DNA of 59,356 nt from Nostoc flagelliforme FACHB-838 (GCF_014698065.1 NZ_JACJSI010000043.1:1-59356); one strand, 5' to 3'; positions 34,901-43,678 are shown, counted from the first letter of the stretch. Numbers and translations are program-made. Notes: generated by a model not told the origin, from the sequence alone.

Positions 34901-37838
34901 CTGCTTGTCCTACTGTTTTATATTCAACTTGATTTTTTGGAGTTCGGCTACCTTCCACTAATTGCGTGACGCTGCTGTATTTAATTTGTTGTAATTCCAG
35001 CCGCACCCGTTGACCTGTTATCGGTTTTCCTGTAGGGTCAGTAACAATCACTTCAATGGGAAAAGCCTTACCAGCATCAGCGACGAAATTACTTTTTAAC
35101 CCGATAAGGCGATTACTTGGTAAGGCTGTAAAAGTTTTGGAATTCGCTACAGATAGATTAGAAACATCTGCAACTTGCACATCCACCCGGTAAGCCATCG
35201 GATATGGTAAATCATTAGCCACATTCACAGCTTGACTACTTTTACCATTAGCATCTAATTGGGCATTAGTTTGTAAGACATCACTAGATATAGTAGGGGT
35301 TTCCTCTGGCCATAACCATTGCCTACCAAAAGTAAATTCCTCCCAACCTTTAGGGACAAAATTAGCCTGTTGGCGAGTAATAAAGTATTTTGCTTCGCCA
35401 CCTTCTACAGGCGCACCAAATAAATAATTACTTGTCGCATTAATATTAACTTTGTCGTCAATGAGAGCGAATTCTTTATCTAAGTTGAGTTCGACTTTAA
35501 AATTGGGTGGCTTAAACTCAGCTACCCGAAATTCTCCAGAAATTTCTTGCCCATTCTTCCCCTTAGCCTGGATTGTATAATAGCCTAAGCGCTGAGTAGT
35601 TTTGATTGGCAGTTCTAGAGAAAATGTACCAAATTCATTTGTAGTTTGTGTACCTAAATTAATCTTTTGCCCATCAGGATTAACCAAAGTTAATTGGTAA
35701 ACAGCATTTTTATCTTGTTGGATTGCACCATTTTGCAAGAAGTCAGCAAAACCAGTCAACCAAGCTTTTTCTCCTGGTTGATATAACTGTCTATCTGAGA
35801 AAATTACCCCGCGTGATTCAGGTTTCCCAACTTGCCAGCCTGCATCAATACCATATCCATAAACGCCGCTATATTCTTCAACTCTGGCAAATGCCCAATC
35901 TTGATTTTCACGGGCAATTACTAATAATTGTGGTGATTTACTATAACTTTCATTTCCCGAATAACATTGCTGTAATCCTTCACGAAGAATAGTAAAAGTT
36001 CCATTTTCATCAGTTTTACCCGTTGCACAAGGTACAGGTTCAGGGCGAGATTTAGCCTGTAACTTTGATTGATAAATTTCCACAGCAGCCGCTTGAACTG
36101 GCGAACCATCTGCAAGATGATTGACGCGAATTAAGCCTGACTCAGGAAACCACTGAGTAAATATGCCCAAATTCGTCAATTCAACCATGCCATAAGTTGT
36201 AGGTTCACGCCACAGTTCCTTCCCATTCTCCTGATATTTATTAGTACGGGCTTGCACTCCATAAGCTAACATTCCCGTAGCTGCACTTATTTTTTCCCGC
36301 AGAGGAACCGCAATATCAACTGATTGATTTTTTTTACCCGATACCTTAAAACTTTGCCAATCAGAAGGTTGTGGTAATAAATCACTACCATTATTAAAAT
36401 AAACTAAATCTGTCGGTTTAACTACTTGATAAGCTGCTTTGTACTTAGATTCTGGCAGATTTCCCGTACTAATATTTAGCTGTAAATCTTTACCTGTGGG
36501 GAAAATATTCAAATCTGAGGGTACCCAAATATCCCCAGCTAAATCTCCAGTATCATATTTTAGTGTGACAGGTTTACCCAAAGTTTGCCCAAACTTATCT
36601 TTGAGATTTCCGCCGATAGTAATTGTATAAGTCTTGGCAGGTTCTAGTGCATAAGGATTGATGCCGACAATTTTGTCTTCATCATTTATTTGGATAATTC
36701 TCGAAATTTCTTTTGGTGGCGGATTAATAGTAATATTTTCTTTAGCTGAATCTGGCAATAAGACGTTATTAAATTCTAGCTGTGGACTGCCTTTAATAAA
36801 TCGTCCAAATGTTCCACCTGCATCTGGCTGTCCGTAAAAGTTAATTTTTTGAAATGCTAAAGGCGAATAAGTTGCTAGCTTACTGGCAAATTCTTTTTCT
36901 GTAGGTAAATTACCATAAGCAGGGCGGATTCCGGGAGAAAATACTAGACGATAAGGAGTTGCTTTTTCAAGATTTTGCTGGGGGATGAGGTTATAAATCC
37001 AATTGCGTGCTGAAGGGTCAAATTTTTCTAAAGGTTCTTCATCTTTTAATAGTTTTTCTTCTTTGTTTAATTCAACTTTAAAACCTGTACCTTTATTTTT
37101 ACCTTCAGGAATTAACTGTAAATGTTCTTGTACAGAAGCTAAATCCAATTCGACATTTGAAGTAAACTGTAATTTCTGTTGTAAATCAATTGGTTCGATA
37201 TCAGCCTTTTCAATGGGATTTGCACCGGGTAAATTAGTCAGTTTGATAGATTCGGTATTAAAAGTCCAAGGTAAATCTTTGTCTAAGCGATGATTTTTTA
37301 AATCGGCTAAACCTGTTTTGAGGGTAACTTGAAATCTTGTCGCTATTGGCAATGATTTTTCGGCTTGAAAACCCACCATGCGCGGTGTTAAAAAGCGAAA
37401 TTGGCCGGGTAAAGGTGGCCAAAGGGCAAACTTTTCTAATATTTTCTGCTGTTCTGGACTGTCGAGACTTTCAACTGGGATTAAAGCTTCTTTAAAACGA
37501 ATGCGGATTTGGTTAAGAGATTTTGTATCTCCAATGGGACTAATTTGTTCAATCCAATCTGGTAGTTTAGGCGGGGTGAGTGCGGATACTGTTGGGAGTT
37601 GTTCTTTACCTGAGTTGATACCAAAAAAATTACACCCTACCATTCCTAGCAGAAATGTAAAAAGAAGAAGATACTGTATTTTTCTTTTCTGGCTTGAAGA
37701 ATGACTAATTTTTTTTAACAAACCGCCAAGTACGCTAAGAACGCCAAGGAAGAAATAGAGAATTTTATGGTGGAAACGCAGTAAAAATCTGATTATCATC
37801 TTTCTAGTAATTAAAAATAAAAATTTGCATTCCCTCAT
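31977..37838 (-). CDS. Bacterial alpha-2-macroglobulin family lipoprotein, thioester motif absent
   Basis: The 1953-residue product starts with a long N-terminus ending in a lipobox-like LLLFTFLLGMVGC near residue 69, suggesting a lipid-anchored periplasmic protein. The body shows A2M/MG domains: GVIFSDRQLYQPGEKAWLTG, GWVSSYAGESL-type terpenoid-toroid helices and the receptor-like end GVYSLHYLVRSVTPGTFSWP. Where other A2Ms have the CxEQ thioester, near residue 1470, this one reads LPFTEPAASQL, so the covalent trap is missing. Bacterial A2Ms are thought to trap proteases that reach the periplasm. It is divergent to a PBP1C gene, a known pairing. A start 13 codons downstream (37799) is possible. 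Confidence 0.88.
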   Translation of the reverse strand: MRECKFLFLITRKMIIRFLLRFHHKILYFFLGVLSVLGGLLKKISHSSSQKRKIQYLLLFTFLLGMVGCNFFGINSGKEQLPTVSALTPPKLPDWIEQISPIGDTKSLNQIRIRFKEALIPVESLDSPEQQKILEKFALWPPLPGQFRFLTPRMVGFQAEKSLPIATRFQVTLKTGLADLKNHRLDKDLPWTFNTESIKLTNLPGANPIEKADIEPIDLQQKLQFTSNVELDLASVQEHLQLIPEGKNKGTGFKVELNKEEKLLKDEEPLEKFDPSARNWIYNLIPQQNLEKATPYRLVFSPGIRPAYGNLPTEKEFASKLATYSPLAFQKINFYGQPDAGGTFGRFIKGSPQLEFNNVLLPDSAKENITINPPPKEISRIIQINDEDKIVGINPYALEPAKTYTITIGGNLKDKFGQTLGKPVTLKYDTGDLAGDIWVPSDLNIFPTGKDLQLNISTGNLPESKYKAAYQVVKPTDLVYFNNGSDLLPQPSDWQSFKVSGKKNQSVDIAVPLREKISAATGMLAYGVQARTNKYQENGKELWREPTTYGMVELTNLGIFTQWFPESGLIRVNHLADGSPVQAAAVEIYQSKLQAKSRPEPVPCATGKTDENGTFTILREGLQQCYSGNESYSKSPQLLVIARENQDWAFARVEEYSGVYGYGIDAGWQVGKPESRGVIFSDRQLYQPGEKAWLTGFADFLQNGAIQQDKNAVYQLTLVNPDGQKINLGTQTTNEFGTFSLELPIKTTQRLGYYTIQAKGKNGQEISGEFRVAEFKPPNFKVELNLDKEFALIDDKVNINATSNYLFGAPVEGGEAKYFITRQQANFVPKGWEEFTFGRQWLWPEETPTISSDVLQTNAQLDANGKSSQAVNVANDLPYPMAYRVDVQVADVSNLSVANSKTFTALPSNRLIGLKSNFVADAGKAFPIEVIVTDPTGKPITGQRVRLELQQIKYSSVTQLVEGSRTPKNQVEYKTVGQAEITSASNPQSVNLTAPESGSYRIRVNFSDAKGESSATDLQIWATGGNPVFWGSKEKDVLEIQLDKKEFKPGETATVLIQSPYPDAELYFAVIKDKPLYQQITKTQGSAPQIQFKVTPEMLPNAAIEAVLVRQGKPINQVEAGSLDNLVKIGFTPFKVNLEDKYLKLQVKPVQASLEPGAEETVQLELKDNQGNPTKGQFTVMVVNEAVLQLSGYRPPDLVDTVYAEQPISTRFSDNRPDVILQPQDVTKPKGWGYGGGLSTGAANTRTRTDFQALAYYNGSLVTDANGNAQITFKLPDDLTTWRVMAVATDGNLRFGNGDATFITTKPLLTNAILPQFARPGDRILAGLSVTNNTGNTGNLSINGELSGNVKFAEKNPTATALQTKAESATHAYRFPMVADSVGVGKVRFTTQLNGTAADAFEVPLEIKPIEITEQVVETGVTEKQVKIPLNVDKNTFPNAGGLDIQLASTLIPEIQAPAKQVLEDNDLPFTEPAASQLIIAANLQNLTQKYGQTFSEFNPSQQAKKAIEQLQKLQIADGGFAAFPKQEKSDPWVSSYAGESLVKASQVFPNLVDSAMLPRLKTYLQKVLANPGEYDFCKQVPCKRQLQLNALIALAELGEKRNTFIADIYEQRNNFDLVTQIKLARYLSQFPEWQDESQQLVNKLQQSIYETGRTAVVSLPNSWGWMSSSTTTQAQALRLFIAKQSKPEVIDKLFQSLLALRRNGTWQTNYNNAQALTALVEYSQLQPTPPNFVATVQLAGNKLAENRFEGYTNPSLQLIVPMNLLPRGRNDLTLQKSGNGTLHYLVAYNYRLQGNQPGRFNGLRITREIGQVNKEKALQKTGLYAFDKPLTLASGQVFDIGLEIIADYPVDHLVIKDPLPSGFEAVDASFQTTTAALQAKADSWELGFRNIYRDRIIAYANHLEPGVYSLHYLVRSVTPGTFSWPGAEVHLQYAPEEFGRTAESTLILEDRK

Positions 37839-38048
37839 AGAGTGAGCAATCCCAAGACTAATAAAGGACGCAATATGGCTAGTTATTTATACCCACGTTG
37901 TGGATGTAACCTATGTTTATTTACATAGATAACTAATCCAGTGTTATTGTTCCAATAATCACTACAATTCTTAACTATGAAGAAGTATTTAAGTTCTGCA
38001 AATATTAATTTATATCTGCTAAGTTAGGAAAAATGAATTATTAAGTAT

Positions 38049-38076
38049 TTGACATACTTACTGATGTAGATACAAT
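38049..38076 (+). promoter_or_regulatory. Sigma-70-type promoter for pbpC
   Basis: TTGACA (38049-38054) and TACAAT (38071-38076) are separated by 16 bases, close to the consensus, and end 50 bases before the start codon at 38126. Confidence 0.55.
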
Positions 38077-38125
38077 AATCTCCGCGTCAAAATTAAAGTA
38101 AGTTTTCTTGGGCAGGGATTCCCTG

Positions 38126-40498
38126 ATGAAACTAATTTTACGATCGCTACTCAAAATTAAGCGCACTAGTAAGGTTATCCTGGCTGTGCTGGTAATCTGT
38201 CTGGTTGTACGTCTACTACCTTATTTTGCGCCCATTCGTGCCGCAGACATTGCCCAAAATCAGTTGGCAATGCAATTTAGCGATCGCAATGGTTTACCAT
38301 TAGGAACATTACTCACCCGTGACCAAGAGCATACATCAGTAGTACCGCTAAATCAGGTTTCGCCCCAATTTATCCACGCTATTTTAGCCGCCGAAGATGG
38401 CAGCTTTTATCATCACGGGGCGTTGGATATGAAAGCTATTATCCGTGCCAGCAAAGAAGCCATCCACGCCAAACGAATTGTTTCTGGCGCTTCCACAATT
38501 ACTATGCAGTTAGCCCGGATGTTAGATCCTGTACCGCGTAGTTTCTCTGGTAAAATGAGTGAAATTTGGCTATCTTGGCGGTTAGTAGCAGGGATGAACA
38601 AAGATGAAATTCTCTCTGCATATATCAATCGGTTGCCAATGGGAGGAAATATATATGGTGTGGAAGCAGCCGCGCAGACTTATTTTTCCATCCCAGCTAG
38701 TGAATTGAATCTTGCTCAAGCTAGTTTGTTGGCTGCTATTCCCAATAATCCTACATACTTTAATCCTTACCAGCATTGGGAACGGCTGAAGCAGCGACAA
38801 AAATACGTCCTTAATCGGATGGTACAGGAAAAGTATATCATTGGTGCGATCGCAACCCGAACATCCGCCGAAAAAGTTGTGTTTCAGTTTAGCCAACGGG
38901 GAATTACCGCCGCACCACACTTTTTATTTTGGTTAGCCAATCAAATCCCCCCAACCCCCCTTGAAAAAGGGGGCTTAATCCCCCCCTTTTTAAGGGGGGT
39001 TAGGGGGGATCAATCCATTATTCGCACCACGATAAATCGCCCTTTACAGCAGTTTGTCGAAGCACAGGTGCAACAGGTGATTTCTTCTCTCACCACCAAC
39101 AATGTCCATGATGCAGCTGCGTTGGTAATTGACAACCACACTGGCGAAGTTTTGGCTTATGTTGGTTCCCCTGATTACTTCAACGAAGCCAAACTAGGAC
39201 GCAACGATGGAGTGCAAGCGCTACGTCAACCAGGTTCTACTCTCAAGCCTTTTGTGTATGAATTAGCTTTAGAAAAAGGTTTAATTCGTCCAAATACCAT
39301 TTTGGCAGATGTACCCGCCCATTATGCAATTCCCGGCGCGAAACTTTATAGCCCCACAGATTACACCGAAAGCTTTCTTGGCCCTGTGCGGGTGCGAATC
39401 GCTTTAGCAAATTCCCTAAATGTCCCCGCAGTGAGGGTTTTAGAAAAAGTAGGCGTGGTAACTTTCTTAGAACGATTGCATCAGCTGGGCTTTGAACACC
39501 TTAATCAAACTCCAGAACATTACGGTTTGGGTTTGACTCTCGGTAGTGGCGAAGTCAGTTTATGGGAACTAGCTAGAGCTTACGTTACTATGGCACGACT
39601 CGGAGAAGCTACGCCCCTAGTAAGCACATTTTCAGATTCCCCAATCCAAAATCCAAGTTGCGCTGAAAGCGCACCAAAAGTGCGACCTAAAATCCAAAAT
39701 TCGACGACAATATGGCAATTAATCACCAATATGCTTAGTGATAACCATGCTCGTGCAACAGCATTTGGTGTGGACTCAGTGTTAAATTTACCTTTCCCCG
39801 TTGCTGTTAAAACTGGCACTTCTTCTAATTTTCGTGATACTTGGACAGTCGGCTTCACCACAGATTACACCGTCGCAACTTGGGTAGGCAATTTCAACGG
39901 TGAACCGATGCGACAAGTTTCAGGTGTGACAGGCGCAGCACCCTTGTGGAATCGGATTATGTTACATCTGCACGAACATCAAGAACCAGCAGGCTTTCCA
40001 CCTCCAGAAGGTTTAGTGCAGCTACCTGTTTGTGCAATTTCGGGGTTAAGACCAACACTAGATTGTACATCAGTGGTGCAGGAATATTTTTATCCAGAAG
40101 ATAAAAGTAATTACGAAGGTGAAAATCAATTTAATTTGCCACCAGAGTATGATGAATGGCTGGCAAAACAACAGCAATTGAATTTTACTTCTACCAATTT
40201 GAGAATTTTATCTCCACATAATGGCGATTTATTCTTAGTGTATCCAGGTGAAGAAGAGAAGCAAAAACTCGAATTTAAGTTAACAGGAAATAAATCTGCG
40301 CCTGTGGAATGGTGGCTAAATGGGGAAAAACTAGATACAAACTCAGCTAATTCTTTATTTTGGAATTTGCGTCCTGGTAAGTGGACTTTGGAAGCGCGAA
40401 GCGGGGAAATGACCGACAAGGTAAGTTTTCAGGTGGAGTTAGCAAATCTTAAACCTACGCGTCGAGGATTTTCTATTAGTACTACAACATCCAAGTAA
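38126..40498 (+). CDS. pbpC: Penicillin-binding protein 1C (bifunctional transglycosylase/transpeptidase)
   Basis: From the ATG at 38126 (AGGGA upstream) the protein has 790 residues. An N-terminal membrane segment is followed by the GT51 glycosyltransferase (AILAAEDGSFYHHGALD, VSGASTITMQLARML) and the transpeptidase with its active-site serine in QPGSTLKPF, the SxN motif in LANSLNVPAV and the KTG motif in VAVKTGTSSN. A PBP1C C-terminal domain follows. PBP1C makes or mends peptidoglycan at the outer face of the inner membrane. Two repeat-derived, in-frame insertions occur near residues 273-296 and 503-526. It is divergent from the A2M gene, as in other bacteria where the two cooperate. Confidence 0.9.
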   Translation: MKLILRSLLKIKRTSKVILAVLVICLVVRLLPYFAPIRAADIAQNQLAMQFSDRNGLPLGTLLTRDQEHTSVVPLNQVSPQFIHAILAAEDGSFYHHGALDMKAIIRASKEAIHAKRIVSGASTITMQLARMLDPVPRSFSGKMSEIWLSWRLVAGMNKDEILSAYINRLPMGGNIYGVEAAAQTYFSIPASELNLAQASLLAAIPNNPTYFNPYQHWERLKQRQKYVLNRMVQEKYIIGAIATRTSAEKVVFQFSQRGITAAPHFLFWLANQIPPTPLEKGGLIPPFLRGVRGDQSIIRTTINRPLQQFVEAQVQQVISSLTTNNVHDAAALVIDNHTGEVLAYVGSPDYFNEAKLGRNDGVQALRQPGSTLKPFVYELALEKGLIRPNTILADVPAHYAIPGAKLYSPTDYTESFLGPVRVRIALANSLNVPAVRVLEKVGVVTFLERLHQLGFEHLNQTPEHYGLGLTLGSGEVSLWELARAYVTMARLGEATPLVSTFSDSPIQNPSCAESAPKVRPKIQNSTTIWQLITNMLSDNHARATAFGVDSVLNLPFPVAVKTGTSSNFRDTWTVGFTTDYTVATWVGNFNGEPMRQVSGVTGAAPLWNRIMLHLHEHQEPAGFPPPEGLVQLPVCAISGLRPTLDCTSVVQEYFYPEDKSNYEGENQFNLPPEYDEWLAKQQQLNFTSTNLRILSPHNGDLFLVYPGEEEKQKLEFKLTGNKSAPVEWWLNGEKLDTNSANSLFWNLRPGKWTLEARSGEMTDKVSFQVELANLKPTRRGFSISTTTSK
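38945..39010 (+). repeat. C-rich palindromic repeat inserted in frame within pbpC
   Basis: The arm ATCCCCCCAACCCCCCTT (38945-38962) faces AAGGGGGGTTAGGGGGGAT (38992-39010). It encodes PPTPLEKGGLIPPFLRGVRG within PBP1C without breaking the frame. The unit is a widespread intergenic palindrome in Nostoc-type genomes, here in a coding region between the two enzyme domains. Confidence 0.85.
39632..39703 (+). repeat. Second repeat-like insertion within pbpC
   Basis: The stretch CCCAATCCAAAATCCAAG at about 39640, then TTGCGCTGAAAGCGCA and later AAAATCCAAAATTC, resembles an intergenic AATCCAAAATCC repeat. It encodes QNPSCAESAPKVRPKIQNS, unlike any conserved PBP1C part, in front of the segment carrying KTG. 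Confidence 0.55.
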
Positions 40499-40573
40499 AA
40501 AGTCGGAAACTTGTGATTGTGAACTTCAAGCTTCGCTCTTAAGGCAAACTTTTGCCGCAGTGTACTAATCCAA

Positions 40574-41503
40574 TCACAGACTCTCGTAGGTGAGTTCCGT
40601 ATTTGCCCAGTTGGTTTCTGCCAAAAATTCTCTAAATGTGGTCATAATTCCAGGAAACTCTTCTTCTCGTAAACGCCAGACATCGGCTTGATAACCTTGC
40701 TTGCGATACCACTGAATCAAATCGAACAGTTCCTTTTGCAGCAAGAGTAAGAAAATCCAGGCGGGTGTCTCTTTGTAGACAACTTTCATCCCCTGCGCTT
40801 GGGAGAATGCCTCTGCCATTTCAAGAGGAGTTAGCACATCGCCAGCTAGCTCAATTTCTTGACTAATATACTTAGTGGGATGTTTAATTACGTAAGCAGC
40901 AACGCGGCCCATGTCCTTTGTTGTAATTAGATGAAGGGGCTTGTTTGGTTGAATGGAAAATGGGAAACTACCTTTGAGGATGGAAGGTCGCGTGTACTTC
41001 TTCCAAAACTCTTCCATAAACAAGCAAGCTCGCAACATGGTAGTCGGTAAGCCAGCTTCTTTAAGAATTTTCTCTACTTGATACTTTTGCTCTATGCGGG
41101 GGATTCCTGAATTCCTATCCGCCCCACCTGCGGAATTGTAGACAAAGTGCTTAATGTCAGCCTGTTTTGCTACTTGTGCAACTCGCCTTGCTCTCTCCAC
41201 CTCTAACGGGTCAATTTTAGTAGAGTCCGCAGAAGTAGCGTGGCAGTAAACAGCCGAAATCCCTGCAAAGGCTGCTATGAGTGAGGTTTCATCCTTGAGG
41301 TTGGCTTTTACCAGTTCAACTCCGGCATCGTTGAGCTTCGCAAGAGTTGGACGATTAAGGTCAATTTCTCTAGTGATGACTCGCAGGTTAGTAACTCCCT
41401 GTTCGAGAAATCCCTTAACGACATTTCCACCTGTGCCGCCAGTAACTCCGATGAGTAAGATTTTATCGGTGTTTGACTCTGTGCAATCGCGGAAATTTGA
41501 CAT
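40574..41503 (-). CDS. NmrA-like NAD(P)-binding protein
   Basis: The 309-residue product has the Rossmann start ILLIGVTGGTGGNVVKGFLE, an AVYCHATSAD cofactor-site region and the family's HFVYNSAGGADRNSG in the middle. The NmrA/atypical SDR group includes redox sensors and quinone oxidoreductases; which role applies here is unknown. Monocistronic; the neighbouring gene is divergent. Confidence 0.8.
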   Translation of the reverse strand: MSNFRDCTESNTDKILLIGVTGGTGGNVVKGFLEQGVTNLRVITREIDLNRPTLAKLNDAGVELVKANLKDETSLIAAFAGISAVYCHATSADSTKIDPLEVERARRVAQVAKQADIKHFVYNSAGGADRNSGIPRIEQKYQVEKILKEAGLPTTMLRACLFMEEFWKKYTRPSILKGSFPFSIQPNKPLHLITTKDMGRVAAYVIKHPTKYISQEIELAGDVLTPLEMAEAFSQAQGMKVVYKETPAWIFLLLLQKELFDLIQWYRKQGYQADVWRLREEEFPGIMTTFREFLAETNWANTELTYESL

Positions 41504-41732
41504 TCTCTCTTCTACCTGGAGTTATTTATTTAAATTAAGTTTATCCAAAGACAATAGAAGCAAACAATAATTGAAGAAGAATTCAGAAGTCAGAATACAT
41601 CCGTCTGAATCACGGTGCAAGATGTAAATTAATCTAAGAACAACTCTCACAGAAGCTAGATGCTTGTGTTTTGTTTTGTTTTGACATTATGCTTTGTTTG
41701 TATTCATTATCTCAAAAGGGTATATACAAACA

Positions 41733-42506
41733 GTGCTTGAGCAGCAACCTAATGTAGACAGTAGAACCTTATTTGAACAGTTATGGAGTTTGACAAACGA
41801 ACTCCGTCAGAAAATAGATGCTCGTTTTGAATTACATCCAGACCCTTCTGTAGAAAATTTACAGCAATACAGCAGTCTCGATGGCAATATCAAGGGTTCG
41901 CTCACCGCTTTTTCTGGGAAAGAAATTGATTGGCTAGTACATTCGTGGCTAGGAAACCCTGAAAAATCAACCTTTAGTACTATGCGTCTCACCACTTGGT
42001 TGAAGTCGCATATTCAAGTTCCTCATTTGGCCTTTGAGTTTGGCACACTTCCAAATGGAAATATCTTATTTTATATAGATTACATTGCCCGAACTGAGCT
42101 TTTAACCGATTTGGCATATCTCGATCGCTACTATGAGCCACTTAATCAAACATTCTTAAAGTTACAAGAAGATTCGCGCCTCAAGGTATTTACCAGCAAA
42201 AGTCTGTATCTTCGATTATTTCAATCGCCTGTTAAATTGTGCTACACAGGCGCACCTACTTTTGAAACCCTCGAACTAACTCGCACACTTGCACACGAAA
42301 CACTCGATCGCTGGCTAACTTGGATAGATGCAGCTGAACCTGTGCCAGAAGATGCACGCACCGCTTTAGCGGCTCGTGATTTGGCACTACGCCGTAACGG
42401 TGCTGAACGCGATCCAGGTAATAAATTTGTCGCACAGATGTTTGGTGTTGAGTTGGCAGATAAAATTGTGCGATCGCTCTGGGGTGGCGATCGAATTAGT
42501 CATTAG
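41733..42506 (+). CDS. Red chlorophyll catabolite reductase-like protein
   Basis: From the GTG at 41733 the product has 257 residues (a TTG at 41694 would add 13 hydrophobic residues). VPHLAFEFGTLPNGNILFYI then DYIARTELLTDLAYLDRYYE and SKSLYLRLFQSPVKL resemble the plant RCC reductase family, which reduces the bilin from chlorophyll breakdown and is related to ferredoxin-dependent bilin reductases. It lacks a signal peptide and would act in the cytoplasm. It is followed by a nitrilase-like and an aldehyde dehydrogenase gene at short distance, so the three may be an operon. The family call is from motif resemblance; the actual substrate is open. Confidence 0.6.
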   Translation: MLEQQPNVDSRTLFEQLWSLTNELRQKIDARFELHPDPSVENLQQYSSLDGNIKGSLTAFSGKEIDWLVHSWLGNPEKSTFSTMRLTTWLKSHIQVPHLAFEFGTLPNGNILFYIDYIARTELLTDLAYLDRYYEPLNQTFLKLQEDSRLKVFTSKSLYLRLFQSPVKLCYTGAPTFETLELTRTLAHETLDRWLTWIDAAEPVPEDARTALAARDLALRRNGAERDPGNKFVAQMFGVELADKIVRSLWGGDRISH

Positions 42507-42524
42507 TCATTGGTCATTTGTCCT
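42497..42524 (+). repeat. GTCATTA/GTCATTG short tandem repeat at a gene junction
   Basis: Copies of GTCATTAGTCATTGGTCATT cover the stop codon of the preceding gene and the short gap after it. This is a heptamer repeat typical of Nostoc intergenic DNA. Confidence 0.55.
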
Positions 42525-42538
42525 TAGTACCATGCCCT

Positions 42539-43594
42539 ATGTCCACTAATCTAGAATCATTCCGCGCTTTGGCACTGCAAGTTACCTGTCATGCAGTCAA
42601 CCAAACAAATGATGCCTCCGGCGGGCTACGCCTACGGCAAGAAGCGCGATCGCTCATGCAAAACTCCATCAACCGACTAGCACAACAAATTGCTGCCAGT
42701 ATCGCTTTTATCGGCCTCGATTGTCGTTTAATTGTACTGCCAGAATATTTCCTCACCGGTTTCCCGATGGGAGATACTCTAGCAGGATGGGCAGAAAAAG
42801 CTTGTATAGAAATGGCTGGTGCTGAGTATGAAGCCCTTGGTAAAATTGCCCAAAAGCATAAAATCTTTTTAGCTGGTAACGCCTACGAAGTTGACCCCAA
42901 CTTTCCCGGATTGTACTTTCAAACCTGCTTTATTCTTGACCCCTCTGGCTCAATTGTTTTGCGATATCGGCGGCTAAATTCCTTATTTGCTCCCACACCC
43001 CATGATGTTTGGGATAAATATCTTGACTGCTATGGTTTAGAGGGAGTTTTCCCCGTAGCCAAAACGGAGATCGGTAATTTGGCAGCCTTAGCATCAGAAG
43101 AAATTTTGTATCCAGAAGTGGCGCGGTGTCTAGCGATGCGAGGAGCGGAGATTTTTGTCCATTCCACCTCGGAAGTATACAACAAAAACCTCACACCTAA
43201 AGACGCGGCAAAAATCACTCGTGCCGTCGAAAATATGGCATACATAGTTTCAGCTAATACCGCAGGCATCGCTAATATTGCCATCCCCATTGCTTCGGCT
43301 GATGGTGGTTCTAAAATCATTGACCATCGCGGAATCGTAATAGCAGAGACAGGTGCAGGCGAGAGCATGGCAGCATTTGCAGAGATTGATTTAGCAGCAT
43401 TACGCCGCGATCGCCGTCGACCGGGGTTAAATAATTTACTTTCCCGCCAGCGATTTGAACTATACGCCCAAAGTTATCGCCAATCACACTTTTACCCCGC
43501 TAATACTATGCTGGAAGGAGAAGTAGACCGCAAACACTTCCTCCAAACGCAGCAAGCCACCATTGAGCGGTTAGCCAAACTGGGAATTATTTGA
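42539..43594 (+). CDS. Nitrilase-superfamily protein lacking the catalytic cysteine
   Basis: From the ATG at 42539 the protein has 351 residues and the carbon-nitrogen hydrolase fold: the Glu of the triad in VLPEYFLTGF, the region of the Lys in LRYRRLNSL (Arg in place of Lys) and the place of the nucleophile in AALASEEILYPE, where Ser replaces Cys. The other end is normal (FVHSTSEVY, ADGGSKIIDHRGIVIAETG). As written it should not hydrolyse nitriles or amides, so it may be a binding protein, use a different chemistry, or be decaying. A repeat-derived insertion lies at 42610-42655. It stands between the RCCR-like and aldehyde dehydrogenase genes. Confidence 0.75.
   Translation: MSTNLESFRALALQVTCHAVNQTNDASGGLRLRQEARSLMQNSINRLAQQIAASIAFIGLDCRLIVLPEYFLTGFPMGDTLAGWAEKACIEMAGAEYEALGKIAQKHKIFLAGNAYEVDPNFPGLYFQTCFILDPSGSIVLRYRRLNSLFAPTPHDVWDKYLDCYGLEGVFPVAKTEIGNLAALASEEILYPEVARCLAMRGAEIFVHSTSEVYNKNLTPKDAAKITRAVENMAYIVSANTAGIANIAIPIASADGGSKIIDHRGIVIAETGAGESMAAFAEIDLAALRRDRRRPGLNNLLSRQRFELYAQSYRQSHFYPANTMLEGEVDRKHFLQTQQATIERLAKLGII
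42610..42655 (+). repeat. GGGCTACGCCTACG repeat inserted in frame in the nitrilase-like gene
   Basis: TCCGGCGGGCTACGCCTACG is the dispersed repeat found between genes elsewhere in the window. Here it encodes ASGGLRLRQEARS near residue 25 and does not shift the frame. Confidence 0.65.
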
Positions 43595-43643
43595 ATGGGG
43601 AATGGGGAGTAGGGGGAGCAAGGGAAGAATAACTATTAATTAT

Positions 43644-43678
43644 TGACTAATGACAAATGACCAATGACAAATGACAAA
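43644..43678 (+). repeat. TGACAAA heptamer, five tandem copies over the next start codon
   Basis: Units TGACTAA, TGACAAA, TGACCAA, TGACAAA and TGACAAA run head to tail. The ATG at 43671 of the aldehyde dehydrogenase lies at the junction of the last two units. No ribosome site is visible apart from the repeat. Confidence 0.75.

Noticed and set aside
43644..43678. Short heptamer array considered as a CRISPR-like array
   Set aside because: Units are 7 bp with no spacers; it is a tandem repeat.
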